Below are positions 28,920-38,060 of a stretch of DNA of 59,561 bases, piece by piece. Position numbers and translations under genes: made by a program. This DNA comes from Loigolactobacillus rennini DSM 20253 (GTDB lineage: Bacteria > Bacillota > Bacilli > Lactobacillales > Lactobacillaceae). Where the stretch lies: assembly GCF_001436505.1 (NCBI RefSeq), contig NZ_AYYI01000010.1, positions 1 through 59,561 on the forward strand, written 5' to 3'. Below the pieces are notes generated by a model, which made no database searches, had not been told where the DNA came from, and saw only the letters and a list, made by a program, of their open reading frames with translations. The number at the start of each line of letters is the position of its first letter. Positions within the stretch are counted from its first letter, which is position 1.

Positions 28920-29375
28920 TTATCCATTAAGCAAGTTCAACAATATCTGGTATAAATCCTGTGCTGCCGCAGGTGTTTTAGCAATGATTAACACCGTATC
29001 ATCTCCACCAATAGTGCCGAAAACATCAGCAAAATTAATTTGATCAATCAATGTTGCGATTGCCGCGGCATTGCCAGGCAATGCTTTTAAAACAATAAAA
29101 TAATCTTGTACAGCCATGGAGACATAAGCATCTGCCAACACACGCTGCAATTTTTTCTTTGTATCAACTCGTTGTTTAGAGGGCAAACTATAGCGGTAAC
29201 CGCCATTAGATGATGGCACTTTAACCAACTGCATTTCCTTAATGTCCCTTGAAACTGTTGCCTGCGTCACTTTAACGCCAGCTGCCGCCAACAAAGTCAC
29301 AAATTCCTCTTGTTTTTGAATGTCGTGAGCTTTTAGCAGTTGTCGAATCAAACGCTGTCGTTCAGATTTACGCAT
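28920..29375 (-). CDS. argR: Arginine repressor ArgR
   Basis: Arginine-dependent regulator of arginine synthesis and catabolism. The 151 residues have an N-terminal winged helix (VTQATVSRDIKEMQLVK) and the C-terminal hexamer and arginine-binding domain with GTIGGDDT. It lies between tlyA and recN as ahrC does in Bacillus, away from any arg genes. Lactobacilli often hold two ArgR paralogues, so the exact targets cannot be told here. Confidence 0.96.
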   Translation of the reverse strand: MRKSERQRLIRQLLKAHDIQKQEEFVTLLAAAGVKVTQATVSRDIKEMQLVKVPSSNGGYRYSLPSKQRVDTKKKLQRVLADAYVSMAVQDYFIVLKALPGNAAAIATLIDQINFADVFGTIGGDDTVLIIAKTPAAAQDLYQILLNLLNG

Positions 29376-29468
29376 ACCATCACCTTGCTTTCCCTAGTCT
29401 AACTTTAATCATAGCTTATTAAGGGTTAAAATTAAAGCGTTATCTCACCGCCAGCAAGGCAAATAGTA

Positions 29469-30305
29469 TTACTTAGTCGCGTTATTTAAACCCTGATAAG
29501 CCGCTTGTAACGTTTTATCAATTGACACTGAAGCTGCTGCTTGTGGTTTAACCGCATTAGTCAACCTTAACTGCGTAATGAATTCAATGTTACCAGTACC
29601 GCCTTTAATCGGTGAATAATCTAAATTTAATACATCATAATGATGAGCTAGTGCGAAATTTAAAATTCGTTCTAAAACTGCCCGGTGAACTTGTGGATCG
29701 CGCACAATACCGCCTTTACCAACGTATTCTGGCCCAGCTTCAAATTGTGGTTTAATTAACGCAACCACAGTACCACCAGGTTTCAAAATCGTCGCCAAAT
29801 TAGGTAAAATCAAACGTAGTGAAATAAACGAAACATCGATGGTCGCAAATTCAGGCTGCCCATAAGTGAAATCAGCTAATTGACTGTAACGGAAATTAGT
29901 TTGCTCCATCACCGTCACACGCGGATCTTCTCGTAATTTCCAAACTAATTGGTTGGTCCCAACATCTAATGCGTAGCTATGCGCTGCACCATTTTGCAAC
30001 ATGACATCAGTAAAACCACCTGTTGAGGAACCAATGTCCAAAACATTTTTTCCTTTAACATCTAATGCAAAGACTTTCATTGCTTTAGCTAATTTCAAAC
30101 CACCACGGCTCACATACGGCATATGTTTACCTTTTAAATGTAAAGTTGTATCACCGGGAATCTTACTGCCCGGTTTATCATAACGCTGATCGTTTTCATC
30201 ATAAACTTCTCCGGCCATTACCGCGCGTTTAGCTTGCTCCCGAGAATCAAAAAAGCCTTGCTGCTGCAACAATACATCAATTCGTTCTTTCTTCATGCTC
30301 ACCAT
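29469..30305 (-). CDS. tlyA: TlyA family rRNA (cytidine-2'-O)-methyltransferase
   Basis: S4 RNA-binding domain (about 1-65, RIDVLLQQQGFFDSREQAKR) joined to an FtsJ-type methylase (VLDIGSSTGGFTDVML, IKPQFEAGPE). Family members methylate ribosomal RNA; the old name hemolysin is misleading. Three close starts exist: ATG 30305 (GGAGG only 3 nt away), GTG 30302 with ideal spacing, and ATG 30296. It follows ispA by 9 bp. Confidence 0.95.
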   Translation of the reverse strand: MVSMKKERIDVLLQQQGFFDSREQAKRAVMAGEVYDENDQRYDKPGSKIPGDTTLHLKGKHMPYVSRGGLKLAKAMKVFALDVKGKNVLDIGSSTGGFTDVMLQNGAAHSYALDVGTNQLVWKLREDPRVTVMEQTNFRYSQLADFTYGQPEFATIDVSFISLRLILPNLATILKPGGTVVALIKPQFEAGPEYVGKGGIVRDPQVHRAVLERILNFALAHHYDVLNLDYSPIKGGTGNIEFITQLRLTNAVKPQAAASVSIDKTLQAAYQGLNNATK

Positions 30306-30314
30306 TTGCCTCCA

Positions 30315-31193
30315 TTAAACCGCTAATTCAGTTAAAAATGCCATTAATAAGCTAACATCGCTTGAGGCAACTAAGGGTGTTAGCGCCTGTTTTGCCGCGA
30401 CAAGTTCTGTCGCCAATGCTTTTTTCGTACCCGCCAACCCTAATAAAGCAGGATAAGTATTTTTATTTGCCGCCTGATCTTGATGCACCGGCTTGCCTAA
30501 CTCTGCAGCGGTACTAGTAACATCCAACAAATCATCACGAATTTGAAAGGCCAGTCCCAGATGATCAGCATAATTCGTTAAAGCTTGTTGGCGTTGCGTG
30601 TTCACTTCACTAACAGTTGCCCCCATTAAAATACTCGCTTTGAGTAAAGCGCCAGTTTTTTGCCGATGTAATGCTTTAAGGGCGGTTAAATCTAATTGCT
30701 TCTTTTCGCCTTCCATGTCAGCAACTTGTCCCGCCACCATGTTACTTGGACCAACGGCTGAAGATAATTGTTGCACCAATTCAACCGTAATACCAGCTGA
30801 AAATTGACTATTGCTCAACCACTGGAAAGCCAAGGCCTGTAAGCCATCTCCTGCTAAAATTGCCATTGCCTCGCCAAATTTTTTATGGTTCGTGGGTTGC
30901 CCCCGCCGCAGATCATCATTATCCATCGCTGGCAAATCGTCATGAATTAGCGAATAAGTGTGTGCCAATTCAATCGCAGCAGCAGCTTGCAAACTTTGCG
31001 GTAAGCGATCCGCATGAAACGTTTGAACAACTGCTAACATCAATAACGGCCGGATCCGCTTGCCACCAGCCATGACAGAATAACGCATCGCTGCCTGCAG
31101 TGTCGGCGCAGAGACGTCGTGGTTGATTTTAAGGCGCAATAACTCATTTAACGCTGGCAACATTTGTTTTTTAAATTCGGCTAAATCAGTCAT
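30315..31193 (-). CDS. ispA: Farnesyl/geranylgeranyl diphosphate synthase
   Basis: Condenses isoprenyl diphosphates to farnesyl diphosphate for undecaprenyl and other lipids. The two aspartate-rich motifs are [10 protein letters not shown] and [15 protein letters not shown] is the substrate-binding segment. The ATG at 31193 (292 residues) has AAGGA about 10 nt upstream and overlaps xseB by 8 bp. A longer reading would extend far into xseB. Confidence 0.96.
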   Translation of the reverse strand: MTDLAEFKKQMLPALNELLRLKINHDVSAPTLQAAMRYSVMAGGKRIRPLLMLAVVQTFHADRLPQSLQAAAAIELAHTYSLIHDDLPAMDNDDLRRGQPTNHKKFGEAMAILAGDGLQALAFQWLSNSQFSAGITVELVQQLSSAVGPSNMVAGQVADMEGEKKQLDLTALKALHRQKTGALLKASILMGATVSEVNTQRQQALTNYADHLGLAFQIRDDLLDVTSTAAELGKPVHQDQAANKNTYPALLGLAGTKKALATELVAAKQALTPLVASSDVSLLMAFLTELAV

Positions 31194-31431
31194 TTTGCTC
31201 AGTTCCTTCATCTTTTTTAGCCTCTTCAAATGGCGCTTCCGTCCCATTTTCTGCCATCATCTTAGTTAAGGTTTTTTCAGCATGCGTTAAAGTATCTTGT
31301 AGTGTTTTACTGAGTTTCACACCCTTTTGAAATTCGGTTAGGGCTTGCTCTAAGGGAATATCTCCTTGTTCTAAGTTCGTTACGATCGTATTTAGTGCAT
31401 TTAAATTATCTTCAAAGCTTGGTTCTGCCAT
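31186..31431 (-). CDS. xseB: Exodeoxyribonuclease VII small subunit
   Basis: Helical partner of XseA for single-strand exonuclease activity. At 81 residues it has [29 protein letters not shown] in shorter pieces, the family signature, then an acidic tail. It lies between xseA (17-bp gap) and ispA (8-bp overlap). Confidence 0.97.
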   Translation of the reverse strand: MAEPSFEDNLNALNTIVTNLEQGDIPLEQALTEFQKGVKLSKTLQDTLTHAEKTLTKMMAENGTEAPFEEAKKDEGTEQND

Positions 31432-31448
31432 CCCAATTGGCCTCCGTT

Positions 31449-32798
31449 CTATTTTTTATCCTGGGGCTTTACCTTAATCACTTTAGCCGCAACTACCGCA
31501 TCTGTGACGTGTAGATCAATTTTTTTATCTGGTTTAAAATCCTGTGCCTTTTTTAAAACATTGCCAGTGTCATCCGTGACGTAGCTATAACCCCGACCCA
31601 TAATTTTTAACGGGCTGAGATAATCCAAAGATTGAATTTGCTGCTGCACAGTTTGCTGTTTAGCTCGCAAATACCGCTGCATTGTTTGCGTTAGTTGCTG
31701 ATGCAGCCGAGTAACGTCACGTTGTGCCTGTTGCAGACGCATTTGTGGCTGATGTTGCTGTAAGCGACCGTTAACCACTAATAACTGTTGTTGTTTCGTC
31801 TGTAAAACTTGGTTAAAGCTAGTTTGCAAACGTCGATTAAGCTGATCTACATTTTGCAAATAACCATCGTACAAGCGTTGTGGCTGCCGAAAAACGTAGG
31901 ATTGACGCAACCGATCAACTTGTTTTTTTGCCAATGCCAAGCGATTTCGTAAAGCCTGAACCAAACGGACTTGCTGTTGTTGTAATTTTAACACTTCATC
32001 ACTTAACACTGGAACTGCTAATTCAGCTGCTGCTGTCGGCGTCGCCGCTCGTACATCAGCCACTAAATCCGCAATAGTCGTGTCAGTTTCATGCCCCACC
32101 GAAGAAATAACAGGAATTTTGCTAGCTGCAATGGCCCGTGCCACTTTTTCCTCATTAAACGGCCATAAGTCTTCAATGGAACCACCGCCACGGCCCACAA
32201 TCAAGGTGTCGAAATTATCTAATTGATTAACCTGCTGGATTTTAGCGACAATGTCTGCTGCCGCCCCATCTCCTTGCACTAAAGTTGGAAATAAAACCAA
32301 CTGAACAATTGGATAGCGCCGACGTGTTGTCGTAATAATGTCCCGGATAACAGCACCACTAGGACTTGTTACAACAGCAATCCGCTTAGGAAAGCGAACT
32401 AAAGGACGTTTAGGCGCATTGAACAAGCCTTCCTGCGCTAACTTCTTTTTTAATTGTTCGTAAGCTTGATAAAGCGCGCCAATCCCATCTGGCTCCATGT
32501 GTTCTACATAAATTTGGTAACTGCCGTTAGGCGCATACAGTGAAATCCGACCGACTACCAAAACTTTCATCCCAGTTTCTGGTGTAAACTTCACTTTTTT
32601 AAATGCTGAACGAAACATCACAGCACTAATTTTTGCATGGTCATCTTTCAAACTAAAATATTGATGTGCTGGACGCAAGCGAAAATTTGAAATTTCACCA
32701 GTCAGGTAAACTCGTTCCAAATAAGGATCCCGGTCAAATTTCGCTCGTAAATACTTGGTCAATGTCGTAACGGATAAATAATCTGTGCGTTCAACCAT
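31449..32798 (-). CDS. xseA: Exodeoxyribonuclease VII large subunit
   Basis: Catalytic subunit degrading single-stranded DNA from both ends. It has an N-terminal OB fold (about 1-100), the nuclease core with [29 protein letters not shown] and [11 protein letters not shown], then a glutamine-rich coiled coil and C-terminal strand. 449 residues. It overlaps folD by 8 bp. Confidence 0.97.
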   Translation of the reverse strand: MVERTDYLSVTTLTKYLRAKFDRDPYLERVYLTGEISNFRLRPAHQYFSLKDDHAKISAVMFRSAFKKVKFTPETGMKVLVVGRISLYAPNGSYQIYVEHMEPDGIGALYQAYEQLKKKLAQEGLFNAPKRPLVRFPKRIAVVTSPSGAVIRDIITTTRRRYPIVQLVLFPTLVQGDGAAADIVAKIQQVNQLDNFDTLIVGRGGGSIEDLWPFNEEKVARAIAASKIPVISSVGHETDTTIADLVADVRAATPTAAAELAVPVLSDEVLKLQQQQVRLVQALRNRLALAKKQVDRLRQSYVFRQPQRLYDGYLQNVDQLNRRLQTSFNQVLQTKQQQLLVVNGRLQQHQPQMRLQQAQRDVTRLHQQLTQTMQRYLRAKQQTVQQQIQSLDYLSPLKIMGRGYSYVTDDTGNVLKKAQDFKPDKKIDLHVTDAVVAAKVIKVKPQDKK

Positions 32799-33642
32799 GG
32801 TTTGTCTGTCTCCTTGCTAATTGCACCGTCTGGTAAAATAACATTAAACTAGTCATGGGCCCAACACCTCCAGGAACTGGTGTCAGCGCACGGGCAACTC
32901 GGGCAACGCTAGCATAATCCACATCCCCTGCCAATTTACCATTAGCTAACCGGTTAATCCCAACATCAATCACAATCGCACCTGGCTTAATGGCTTCGGC
33001 TGAAATCATATTCGGCTGGCCAACTGCAGTCACCAAGATATCCGCCTGTTGCGTTAATTTGGTCAAATCAGTCGTGAACCGGTGGGCAATTGTCACTGTA
33101 GCATCCTGATTTAACAATAAAGCGGCTAATGGCCGACCGACTACCACACTACGGCCGACTACCACAACGTTTTGGTGTTTAACTGACAAGTGATAATGAT
33201 CTAATAATTTTAAAATGCCATAAGGTGTATTGGGAATTGCATGTGCGTGCCCGGAAAATAAATAACCTAAATTTAGCGGATGCACACCATCCACATCTTT
33301 ACGCGGGTCAATGGCTAAAATGGCCTGCTGACTGTTAATATGAGCTGGTAATGGCATTTCCAACATAATTGCATGAATGTGATCATCTTGATTAAGCTTC
33401 TGAATAATTGTGGTTAATTCTGCTGTAGAAGTCGCATCAGGCAATTTTGTGGTTACCAAACGGACACCAAGTTTTGCTGCCCGCTTTTTTTTACTGCGCA
33501 AATAAATCTGACTAGCTGGATCATCCCCTACCAAAATGGCGGCTAAAGTCGGGAGTGTTCCAGTTGCTTTTAACTGCGTGATCTTTTGCTTTAAATCTGT
33601 GACTAATCCCTGTGATGCCTTTTTTCCATCTAATATTATCAC
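32791..33642 (-). CDS. folD: Methylenetetrahydrofolate dehydrogenase/cyclohydrolase FolD
   Basis: Makes 10-formyl-THF from methylene-THF for purine and formyl-Met-tRNA synthesis. The 283 residues have the catalytic Lys region YLRSKKKRA, the DVDGVHPLN motif and VVVGRSVVVGRPLA, and end with TPVPGGVGPMT. The start is GTG at 33642, with a poor ribosome site (AAAGGG 12 nt away). A hairpin with T-run ends only about 20 bp upstream. Confidence 0.97.
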   Translation of the reverse strand: MIILDGKKASQGLVTDLKQKITQLKATGTLPTLAAILVGDDPASQIYLRSKKKRAAKLGVRLVTTKLPDATSTAELTTIIQKLNQDDHIHAIMLEMPLPAHINSQQAILAIDPRKDVDGVHPLNLGYLFSGHAHAIPNTPYGILKLLDHYHLSVKHQNVVVVGRSVVVGRPLAALLLNQDATVTIAHRFTTDLTKLTQQADILVTAVGQPNMISAEAIKPGAIVIDVGINRLANGKLAGDVDYASVARVARALTPVPGGVGPMTSLMLFYQTVQLARRQTNHG

Positions 33643-33662
33643 GGCAAATTGACGCCCTTTCT

Positions 33663-33701
33663 AAAAAAGCTGAGCTTACAACGTTAAGTTGTCGCCCAGC
33701 C
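33663..33701 (-). terminator. Terminator-like hairpin between nusB and folD
   Basis: On the minus strand GCTGGGCGACAAC pairs imperfectly with GTTGTAAGCTCAGC and runs into six T. No promoter fits between it and folD, so it is probably a partial terminator that sets folD-xse expression by read-through. Confidence 0.6.
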
Positions 33702-33728
33702 GCAAAATTTTATATTGCCCAGTCATCA

Positions 33729-34145
33729 TTAAGCTAAATGACGCTGCCGGATTACTGCTGCTAACACACCGTTGATAAATTTACGTGAATGCTCATCACT
33801 ATAATCTTTAGCGAGCTCCAACGCTTCATCTACCGCAACCTTAGCCGGAATTTCAGGGACCTTTAGCATTTCATATAACGCAAGCCGTAAAATCACGAGA
33901 TCAGTTTTTGCAAGCCGATTTAACGACCAATCTGTACTTAAATGCTGTTGAATCAACTCATCTAGTGCCGGTAAGTCCGCCTGCACGCCATTGACTAATT
34001 TCAATAAATAAGCGGGTAAGGCCGTTTCCTTACCCGGAGACGCAACTAAGGAAGCCATCAACGCCTGCTGATCAACGTCAGGATTAGCATCGACCGCAAA
34101 CAAAGTCTGCAATGCATATTCACGAATTTTGTGTCGGTTGATCAC
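33729..34145 (-). CDS. nusB: Transcription antitermination factor NusB
   Basis: Binds boxA RNA with NusE/S10 to prevent early termination in rRNA operons. The 138 residues have the typical MINRHKIREYALQTLFA start, LNRLAKTDLVILRLALYE and VDEALELAKDYSDEHSRKFINGVL. The start is GTG, overlapping the asp23 stop by 4 bp (GTGA), so the two are coupled. Confidence 0.98.
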   Translation of the reverse strand: MINRHKIREYALQTLFAVDANPDVDQQALMASLVASPGKETALPAYLLKLVNGVQADLPALDELIQQHLSTDWSLNRLAKTDLVILRLALYEMLKVPEIPAKVAVDEALELAKDYSDEHSRKFINGVLAAVIRQRHLA

Positions 34146-34588
34146 TTAGGTTCACCATCTTTGCCATCATCGTCTTCAGCAAACAAATTATCTGGATCCA
34201 CTGAATTAGCTAATTTTTCTGGAATCACACCAACAACATGGATATTGACTTCAGATAACTTTAAGTCCGTCATAAATAAAAGCTGTTCCTTGATGGTATC
34301 TTGCATTTTTAAAGCGACTTGTGGTACAGAAACACCATAATTTAAATAAGCGTAGATATCAGCTTGAATTTGGCCTTCTGTTACCGTCAATTTAACGCCC
34401 TTGCCACGGTCTTGTCGTCCTAACAATTGACTAATGCTAGAAGACAATGTTCCCCGCATTTTATAAACACCATCAACTTGACTGGCCGCAATTCCTAAAA
34501 TGATCTCAATCACTTCTGGTGCGATCTCAATCCGACCTAATGCTGGTTCAGCCTTACTATCCAATACAATATTTGTGTTTTCAGCCAT
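34142..34588 (-). CDS. Asp23/Gls24 family protein (YqhY-type)
   Basis: 148-residue Asp23-like protein conserved between efp and nusB in Firmicutes. It has GRIEIAPEVIEIILGIAASQVDGVY and YLNYGVSVPQVALKMQ in pieces, plus an acidic C-terminal tail. In Bacillus the homologue YqhY is tied to control of acetyl-CoA carboxylase; whether this holds here is not visible. Confidence 0.93.
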   Translation of the reverse strand: MAENTNIVLDSKAEPALGRIEIAPEVIEIILGIAASQVDGVYKMRGTLSSSISQLLGRQDRGKGVKLTVTEGQIQADIYAYLNYGVSVPQVALKMQDTIKEQLLFMTDLKLSEVNIHVVGVIPEKLANSVDPDNLFAEDDDGKDGEPK

Positions 34589-34627
34589 TCAATAGACCCT
34601 CCTTAATTACCTGTCTGTAACCAATCA

Positions 34628-35185
34628 TTATGCCCGTGAGATGTAAGTGCCATCCTGAGTATTGATCAATAGTTGATCACCTTGGTTAATGAAAAATGGC
34701 ACTTGAACCACTAAACCAGTTTCCATCGTTGCCGGCTTAGAACCACCAGATTGCGTATCGCCACGAATACCTGGCTCGGTTTCAGTCACTTTCAATTCAA
34801 CAGTATTTGGTAGTTCAACACCTAAAGTTTCACTACCATACATGATCAAACCGACTTCCATGTTCTCTTTCAAATAATTTAATTCATCTTTAATTTTTTC
34901 GCTTGGCAAAGCGATTTGATCATAAGTGGTCATGTCCATGAACACATAATTGTCGCCATCTTGATAAAGATATTGCATCTTCTTATTATCAATTTGCGCC
35001 CGTTTTACTTTTTTACCAGCTTGGAATGTTTTTTCCTGAACTGCGCCAGTCCGCAAATTTTTTAGCTTTGACCGAACAAATGCACTGCCTTTACCTGGCT
35101 TAACGTGTTGAAATTCAACAACCCGCCATAATTCGCCTTCTACTTCAATGGTTAAACCTGTTTTAAAATCATTTACAGAAATCAC
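34628..35185 (-). CDS. efp: Elongation factor P
   Basis: Relieves ribosome stalling at proline runs. The 185 residues form three beta-barrel domains; the tip of domain I is [12 protein letters not shown] with the lysine that is modified in many bacteria, and the C-terminus has [16 protein letters not shown]. It sits 69 bp after pepP, the usual pairing. Confidence 0.98.
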   Translation of the reverse strand: MISVNDFKTGLTIEVEGELWRVVEFQHVKPGKGSAFVRSKLKNLRTGAVQEKTFQAGKKVKRAQIDNKKMQYLYQDGDNYVFMDMTTYDQIALPSEKIKDELNYLKENMEVGLIMYGSETLGVELPNTVELKVTETEPGIRGDTQSGGSKPATMETGLVVQVPFFINQGDQLLINTQDGTYISRA

Positions 35186-35254
35186 TTGCTATTCCTCCTC
35201 TACGCGATACATGCTCATTAACTATAGCAAGACCAGTCTAAATTTGGCAAGGCG

Positions 35255-36331
35255 CTAAACTACAATTAAGTCATGCTTTGGTGCATTATTTAAAATTTGA
35301 TTGCCAGATGACATAATTAAAAGATCATCTTCGATGCGGACACCACCTAACCCTAATAAATAAATACCGGGTTCCGCAGTGATCACATTACCATCAACCA
35401 AGGTGGTATCTGAAGCACTAGGACTAGCTAAAGGTGTTTCATGAATTTCTAAGCCAATACCATGGCCAGTGCCGTGACCGAAGTAGTCGCCATAACCGGC
35501 TTTTGTGATCACCTGCCGGGCAACATAATCAAATTGCTGACCAGTTAACCCAGCACGTGCATTTTTAATCACTTGTTCTTGGGCCTGCAAAACAATTTGA
35601 TAAATGTGCTTTAACTCAGAACTTGGTTGACCCACTGCAAAAGTCCGGGTTAGATCTGACACATAGCCGTGGTAATAGCAGCCAAAATCCAACGTGACCA
35701 ATTCATTAGCAGCGATGACTTTATCCGTGGCCACACCATGTGGCATTGCCGAACGCGGACCACTTGCAACAATGGTGTCAAAAGCAACACTAGAGGCACC
35801 CTGCCGGCGCATGTAAAAATCTAAATCATCCGCAACCTGACGTTCAGTCATGCCGGGATGAATGGTAGTCAATACATGTTGATAAGCTTGATCAGTGATT
35901 GCAGCTGCTTCACGGATTAACGCGACTTCATCCGGGTCTTTAACCGCTCGCAACTGCTCCACAATTCCTGAAGTGGGTACCAACCCCACATCAAATAAGT
36001 CAGCCAGATCATCATAAGTATTAAACGACACATAATCAGCTTCAAATCCTAAAGTTGTTAGCTGCAATTTTCGTAAAAGCCGATTAATTTCTGCAAATAA
36101 CGAACCAGCACTTTCGACAATGGCGTAACCCTGGGGTGCTACCTGCTGATAGGCTTGTTGTGTATACCGAGAATCCGTCACAAAAAACGCACTAGTCCGT
36201 GTAATCAGCGCAACACCAGAAGTACCAGTAAAATGAGTCAAATAGCGTAAATTAGCAGCATTAGTCACCATTAAACCATCTAACTGAATTGCCGTTAACT
36301 TTTTACGCAAAGCCGCTAATCGTTGTGCCAT
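35255..36331 (-). CDS. M24 family Xaa-Pro aminopeptidase/dipeptidase (YqhT-like)
   Basis: Metallopeptidase acting on Xaa-Pro peptides in the cytoplasm. The 358 residues have a creatinase-type N-domain and a pita-bread domain with the metal ligands in TLDFG, SDLTRT, GHGTGHGIG, IHETP and VRIEDD. It precedes efp, which fits the Firmicutes pattern for the YqhT/PepP type; PepQ is the main alternative name. Both fit proline-rich casein peptide use together with PepX at 54688. Confidence 0.93.
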   Translation of the reverse strand: MAQRLAALRKKLTAIQLDGLMVTNAANLRYLTHFTGTSGVALITRTSAFFVTDSRYTQQAYQQVAPQGYAIVESAGSLFAEINRLLRKLQLTTLGFEADYVSFNTYDDLADLFDVGLVPTSGIVEQLRAVKDPDEVALIREAAAITDQAYQHVLTTIHPGMTERQVADDLDFYMRRQGASSVAFDTIVASGPRSAMPHGVATDKVIAANELVTLDFGCYYHGYVSDLTRTFAVGQPSSELKHIYQIVLQAQEQVIKNARAGLTGQQFDYVARQVITKAGYGDYFGHGTGHGIGLEIHETPLASPSASDTTLVDGNVITAEPGIYLLGLGGVRIEDDLLIMSSGNQILNNAPKHDLIVV

Positions 36332-36446
36332 TACTTGCCTCTTTTCTGATCATATCGCCTTTTTAATACAGACCAATTTTAACACCTATTATAACAAAAA
36401 GCAGTGACAAACAAAATGGCTGCACTAAATAATCCCTTTATGCCAT

Positions 36447-36486
36447 AAAAAAAGTTCGGAACACCCTAACAGGCTGCTCCGAACTT
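36447..36486 (-). terminator. Terminator after rpmA
   Basis: AAGTTCGGA pairs with TCCGAACTT around a 17-nt loop with extra pairing; seven T follow on the minus strand. It ends the rplU-prp-rpmA transcript. Confidence 0.9.
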
Positions 36487-36497
36487 GATGTAGCAGT

Positions 36498-36797
36498 TTA
36501 TTTAGCTGCCGCTACTTTAACCGGATAAACTGATACCTTTTTCCGCTTCTTATCTAAGCGTTCAAATTTAACAACGCCATCAACTAAAGCAAACAAAGTA
36601 TCATCACCACCGATACCAACATTAGTACCAGGATGAACTTTTGTTCCGCGTTGCCGATAAATAATTGAACCGCTTGTAACAGTTTGTCCATCAGCACGCT
36701 TGCTGCCTAAACGCCGGCCGGCAGAGTTACGGCCGTTGGCAGTTGAACCGCCTCCCTTATGATGGGAGAAGAATTGTAGATCCATTTTCAACATCAT
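36498..36797 (-). CDS. rpmA: 50S ribosomal protein L27 with cleavable N-terminus
   Basis: Large-subunit protein reaching the peptidyl transferase centre. AGGAGGTG is 4-6 nt before ATG ATG TTG; the first of these (36797) is chosen. The N-terminal MLKMDLQFF extension ends right before [17 protein letters not shown]; in Firmicutes this extension is removed by the protease Prp, whose gene is directly upstream. 99 residues. Confidence 0.97.
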   Translation of the reverse strand: MMLKMDLQFFSHHKGGGSTANGRNSAGRRLGSKRADGQTVTSGSIIYRQRGTKVHPGTNVGIGGDDTLFALVDGVVKFERLDKKRKKVSVYPVKVAAAK

Positions 36798-36807
36798 CGG
36801 ACACCTC

Positions 36808-37152
36808 CTAGGCTTCAACTTTGTACTTAAGCGTCACATAATCCGCATAATCAGCTACGATGCTCTCTAAACTTAACGCTAAATTGGCTAAAATCACTTG
36901 CGCAGTTTTAGCTTGGTCAACAGTTAAATCAGCTGGTAAACGACATTCTAGATGTCCTCCTGCTTCAGCATCCATGGTAACTAACGGTTTAACCTTAGCA
37001 ATTTGCTCGATACCATTTACCGCACCAATTGCAACCGCCGAAACCGCCGCACACACAATATCGCTGCCATAAGGACCAGCATCCGCGTGACCAGTTAAGC
37101 CAAAGAAAACAATATTTCCCGCTTGATCACGTTGAATTTGCGCTCGGATCAT
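36808..37152 (-). CDS. prp: Ribosomal-processing cysteine protease Prp
   Basis: Removes the N-terminal extension of L27. The 114 residues contain the catalytic pair His22 ([18 protein letters not shown]) and Cys34, at the same positions as in the Staphylococcus enzyme. It lies between rplU and rpmA (22- and 10-bp gaps), the conserved position. An AGGTGG ribosome site precedes the ATG. Confidence 0.96.
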   Translation of the reverse strand: MIRAQIQRDQAGNIVFFGLTGHADAGPYGSDIVCAAVSAVAIGAVNGIEQIAKVKPLVTMDAEAGGHLECRLPADLTVDQAKTAQVILANLALSLESIVADYADYVTLKYKVEA

Positions 37153-37174
37153 GTAACCACCTACTTATTATTCA

Positions 37175-37486
37175 TTATGCATTAACTGCGTTAATCATGA
37201 CACGTGTGTAAGGTTGACGATGACCAGTCTTTGTATGACTATGCTTCTTAGGCTTGTACTTGTAAGTAACAACTTTCTTTTCCTTACCTTGTTTTTCAAC
37301 CTTGCCCGTTACTGTTGCGTTGGCAACTGTTGGTGTGCCGATTTTAGTTTCACCGTCACCGCCAACTAAAATAACATCTTTGAACGTTACTTCGTCGCCT
37401 TCGTTGGCATCCAACTTTTCGACCCAGATCTGTTGACCTGCTTGGACTTTAAGTTGTTTACCACCAGTTTCAATAATTGCGTACAT
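37175..37486 (-). CDS. rplU: 50S ribosomal protein L21
   Basis: Large-subunit protein, 103 residues, starting [15 protein letters not shown] and ending with the basic [19 protein letters not shown]. The ATG at 37486 has AGGAGGTG 6 nt upstream; the in-frame GTG nine bases earlier is part of that ribosome site. First gene of rplU-prp-rpmA, preceded by a structured leader. Confidence 0.98.
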   Translation of the reverse strand: MYAIIETGGKQLKVQAGQQIWVEKLDANEGDEVTFKDVILVGGDGETKIGTPTVANATVTGKVEKQGKEKKVVTYKYKPKKHSHTKTGHRQPYTRVMINAVNA

Positions 37487-37496
37487 CTGCTGCACC

Positions 37497-37590
37497 TCCT
37501 CATCTTAGACTCGCCGAAAACAAGTGCGGCTAAACCGACTTAAACTTGTTCCGAGCGGTTGTAGCTGTGGCAGCCACAATTACAACAGTA
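37497..37590 (-). ncRNA. Probable L21 leader (autoregulatory mRNA element)
   Basis: Minus-strand leader directly before rplU with a main stem AACAAGT / ACTTGTT and a second stem TGTGGCTGCCACA. Firmicutes carry a conserved L21 leader here that is thought to let L21 repress its operon. The call rests on position and visible pairing; I could not align it to the Rfam model. Confidence 0.55.
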
Positions 37591-37712
37591 GTATCATACC
37601 AATAAACACGACCAGTTGCAACTATTTTCGTGCTTTACAAGTAAATTGATGACCAAAGCTTTTTTGCGCGTTGACAGGCGCGCTAAACTTCCTTATAATA
37701 ATTTCTGATGTC

Positions 37713-37786
37713 GTCTCGATAGCTCAGCTGGATAGAGCAACGGTCTTCTAAACCGTGGGCCGTGGGTTCGAATCCCACTCGAGGCA
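37713..37786 (+). tRNA. tRNA-Arg (anticodon TCT)
   Basis: Complete 74-nt cloverleaf: acceptor GTCTCGA/TCGAGGC, D arm with AGCTCAGCTGGATAGAGC, anticodon loop CTTCTAA (TCT), T loop GGGTTCGAATCCC, discriminator A. CCA is not encoded. Reads AGA (and AGG) codons. This tRNA is a frequent integration site, and scar-like repeats follow it. Confidence 0.97.
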
Positions 37787-37820
37787 TTTTAATGCCAATT
37801 AAAGAAAAATGCTTTTTTTA
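37784..37820 (+). terminator. Terminator directly after tRNA-Arg
   Basis: GCATTTT at the tRNA 3' end pairs with AAAATGC, followed by seven T. The stem shares bases with the tRNA end. Confidence 0.6.
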
Positions 37821-37823
37821 AAG

Positions 37824-37863
37824 AATCCCGTTAAATCAACATTTATTGGGATTTTATTTTTTT
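37824..37863 (+). terminator. Hairpin 1 of the tandem unit
   Basis: AATCCC and TAAAT pair with ATTTA and GGGATT, one mismatch, then a long T-rich tract. A rho-independent terminator by form. Confidence 0.6.
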
Positions 37864-37934
37864 AGAATGAACTAGAAAAGGCTGAAAAAAGAAAATTATT
37901 GCACACAATCTGCACACAAAATAGTTTTTTGAAT

Positions 37935-37976
37935 AATCCCGCTAAATCAATGTTTAGCGGGATTTTTATTTTTTTA
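37935..37976 (+). terminator. Hairpin 2 of the tandem unit
   Basis: Perfect 12-bp stem AATCCCGCTAAA / TTTAGCGGGATT with a 6-nt loop and a T-rich tract. Stronger than hairpin 1. Confidence 0.75.
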
Positions 37977-38060
37977 TAGGCAATTAAAAATCACTATAAT
38001 ATTAAAAAACTGAGAACATTTTGAGAACGCTTTTGTGGTTAAAAAGTTATTCTGTTTAAA

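Larger units (their letters stand above)
37824..38045 (+). repeat. Two diverged 111-bp units: hairpin plus paired 11-bp repeats
   Basis: Unit 1 (37824-37934) and unit 2 (37935-38045) each begin with a near-identical hairpin (AATCCCGYTAAATCAA... ending GGGATT) and T-run. Exactly 76 bp after each hairpin start comes a pair of short repeats spaced 11 bp: TGCACACAA at 37900 and 37911, TGAGAAC at 38011 and 38022. Direct repeats of this kind resemble integrase arm-type sites; beside a tRNA gene the units look like two stacked attachment-site scars. Confidence 0.6.

Noticed and set aside
37496-37600. T-box or metabolite riboswitch before rplU
   Set aside because: No T-box TGGNACC motif or riboswitch core was seen; position and stems fit an L21 leader better.
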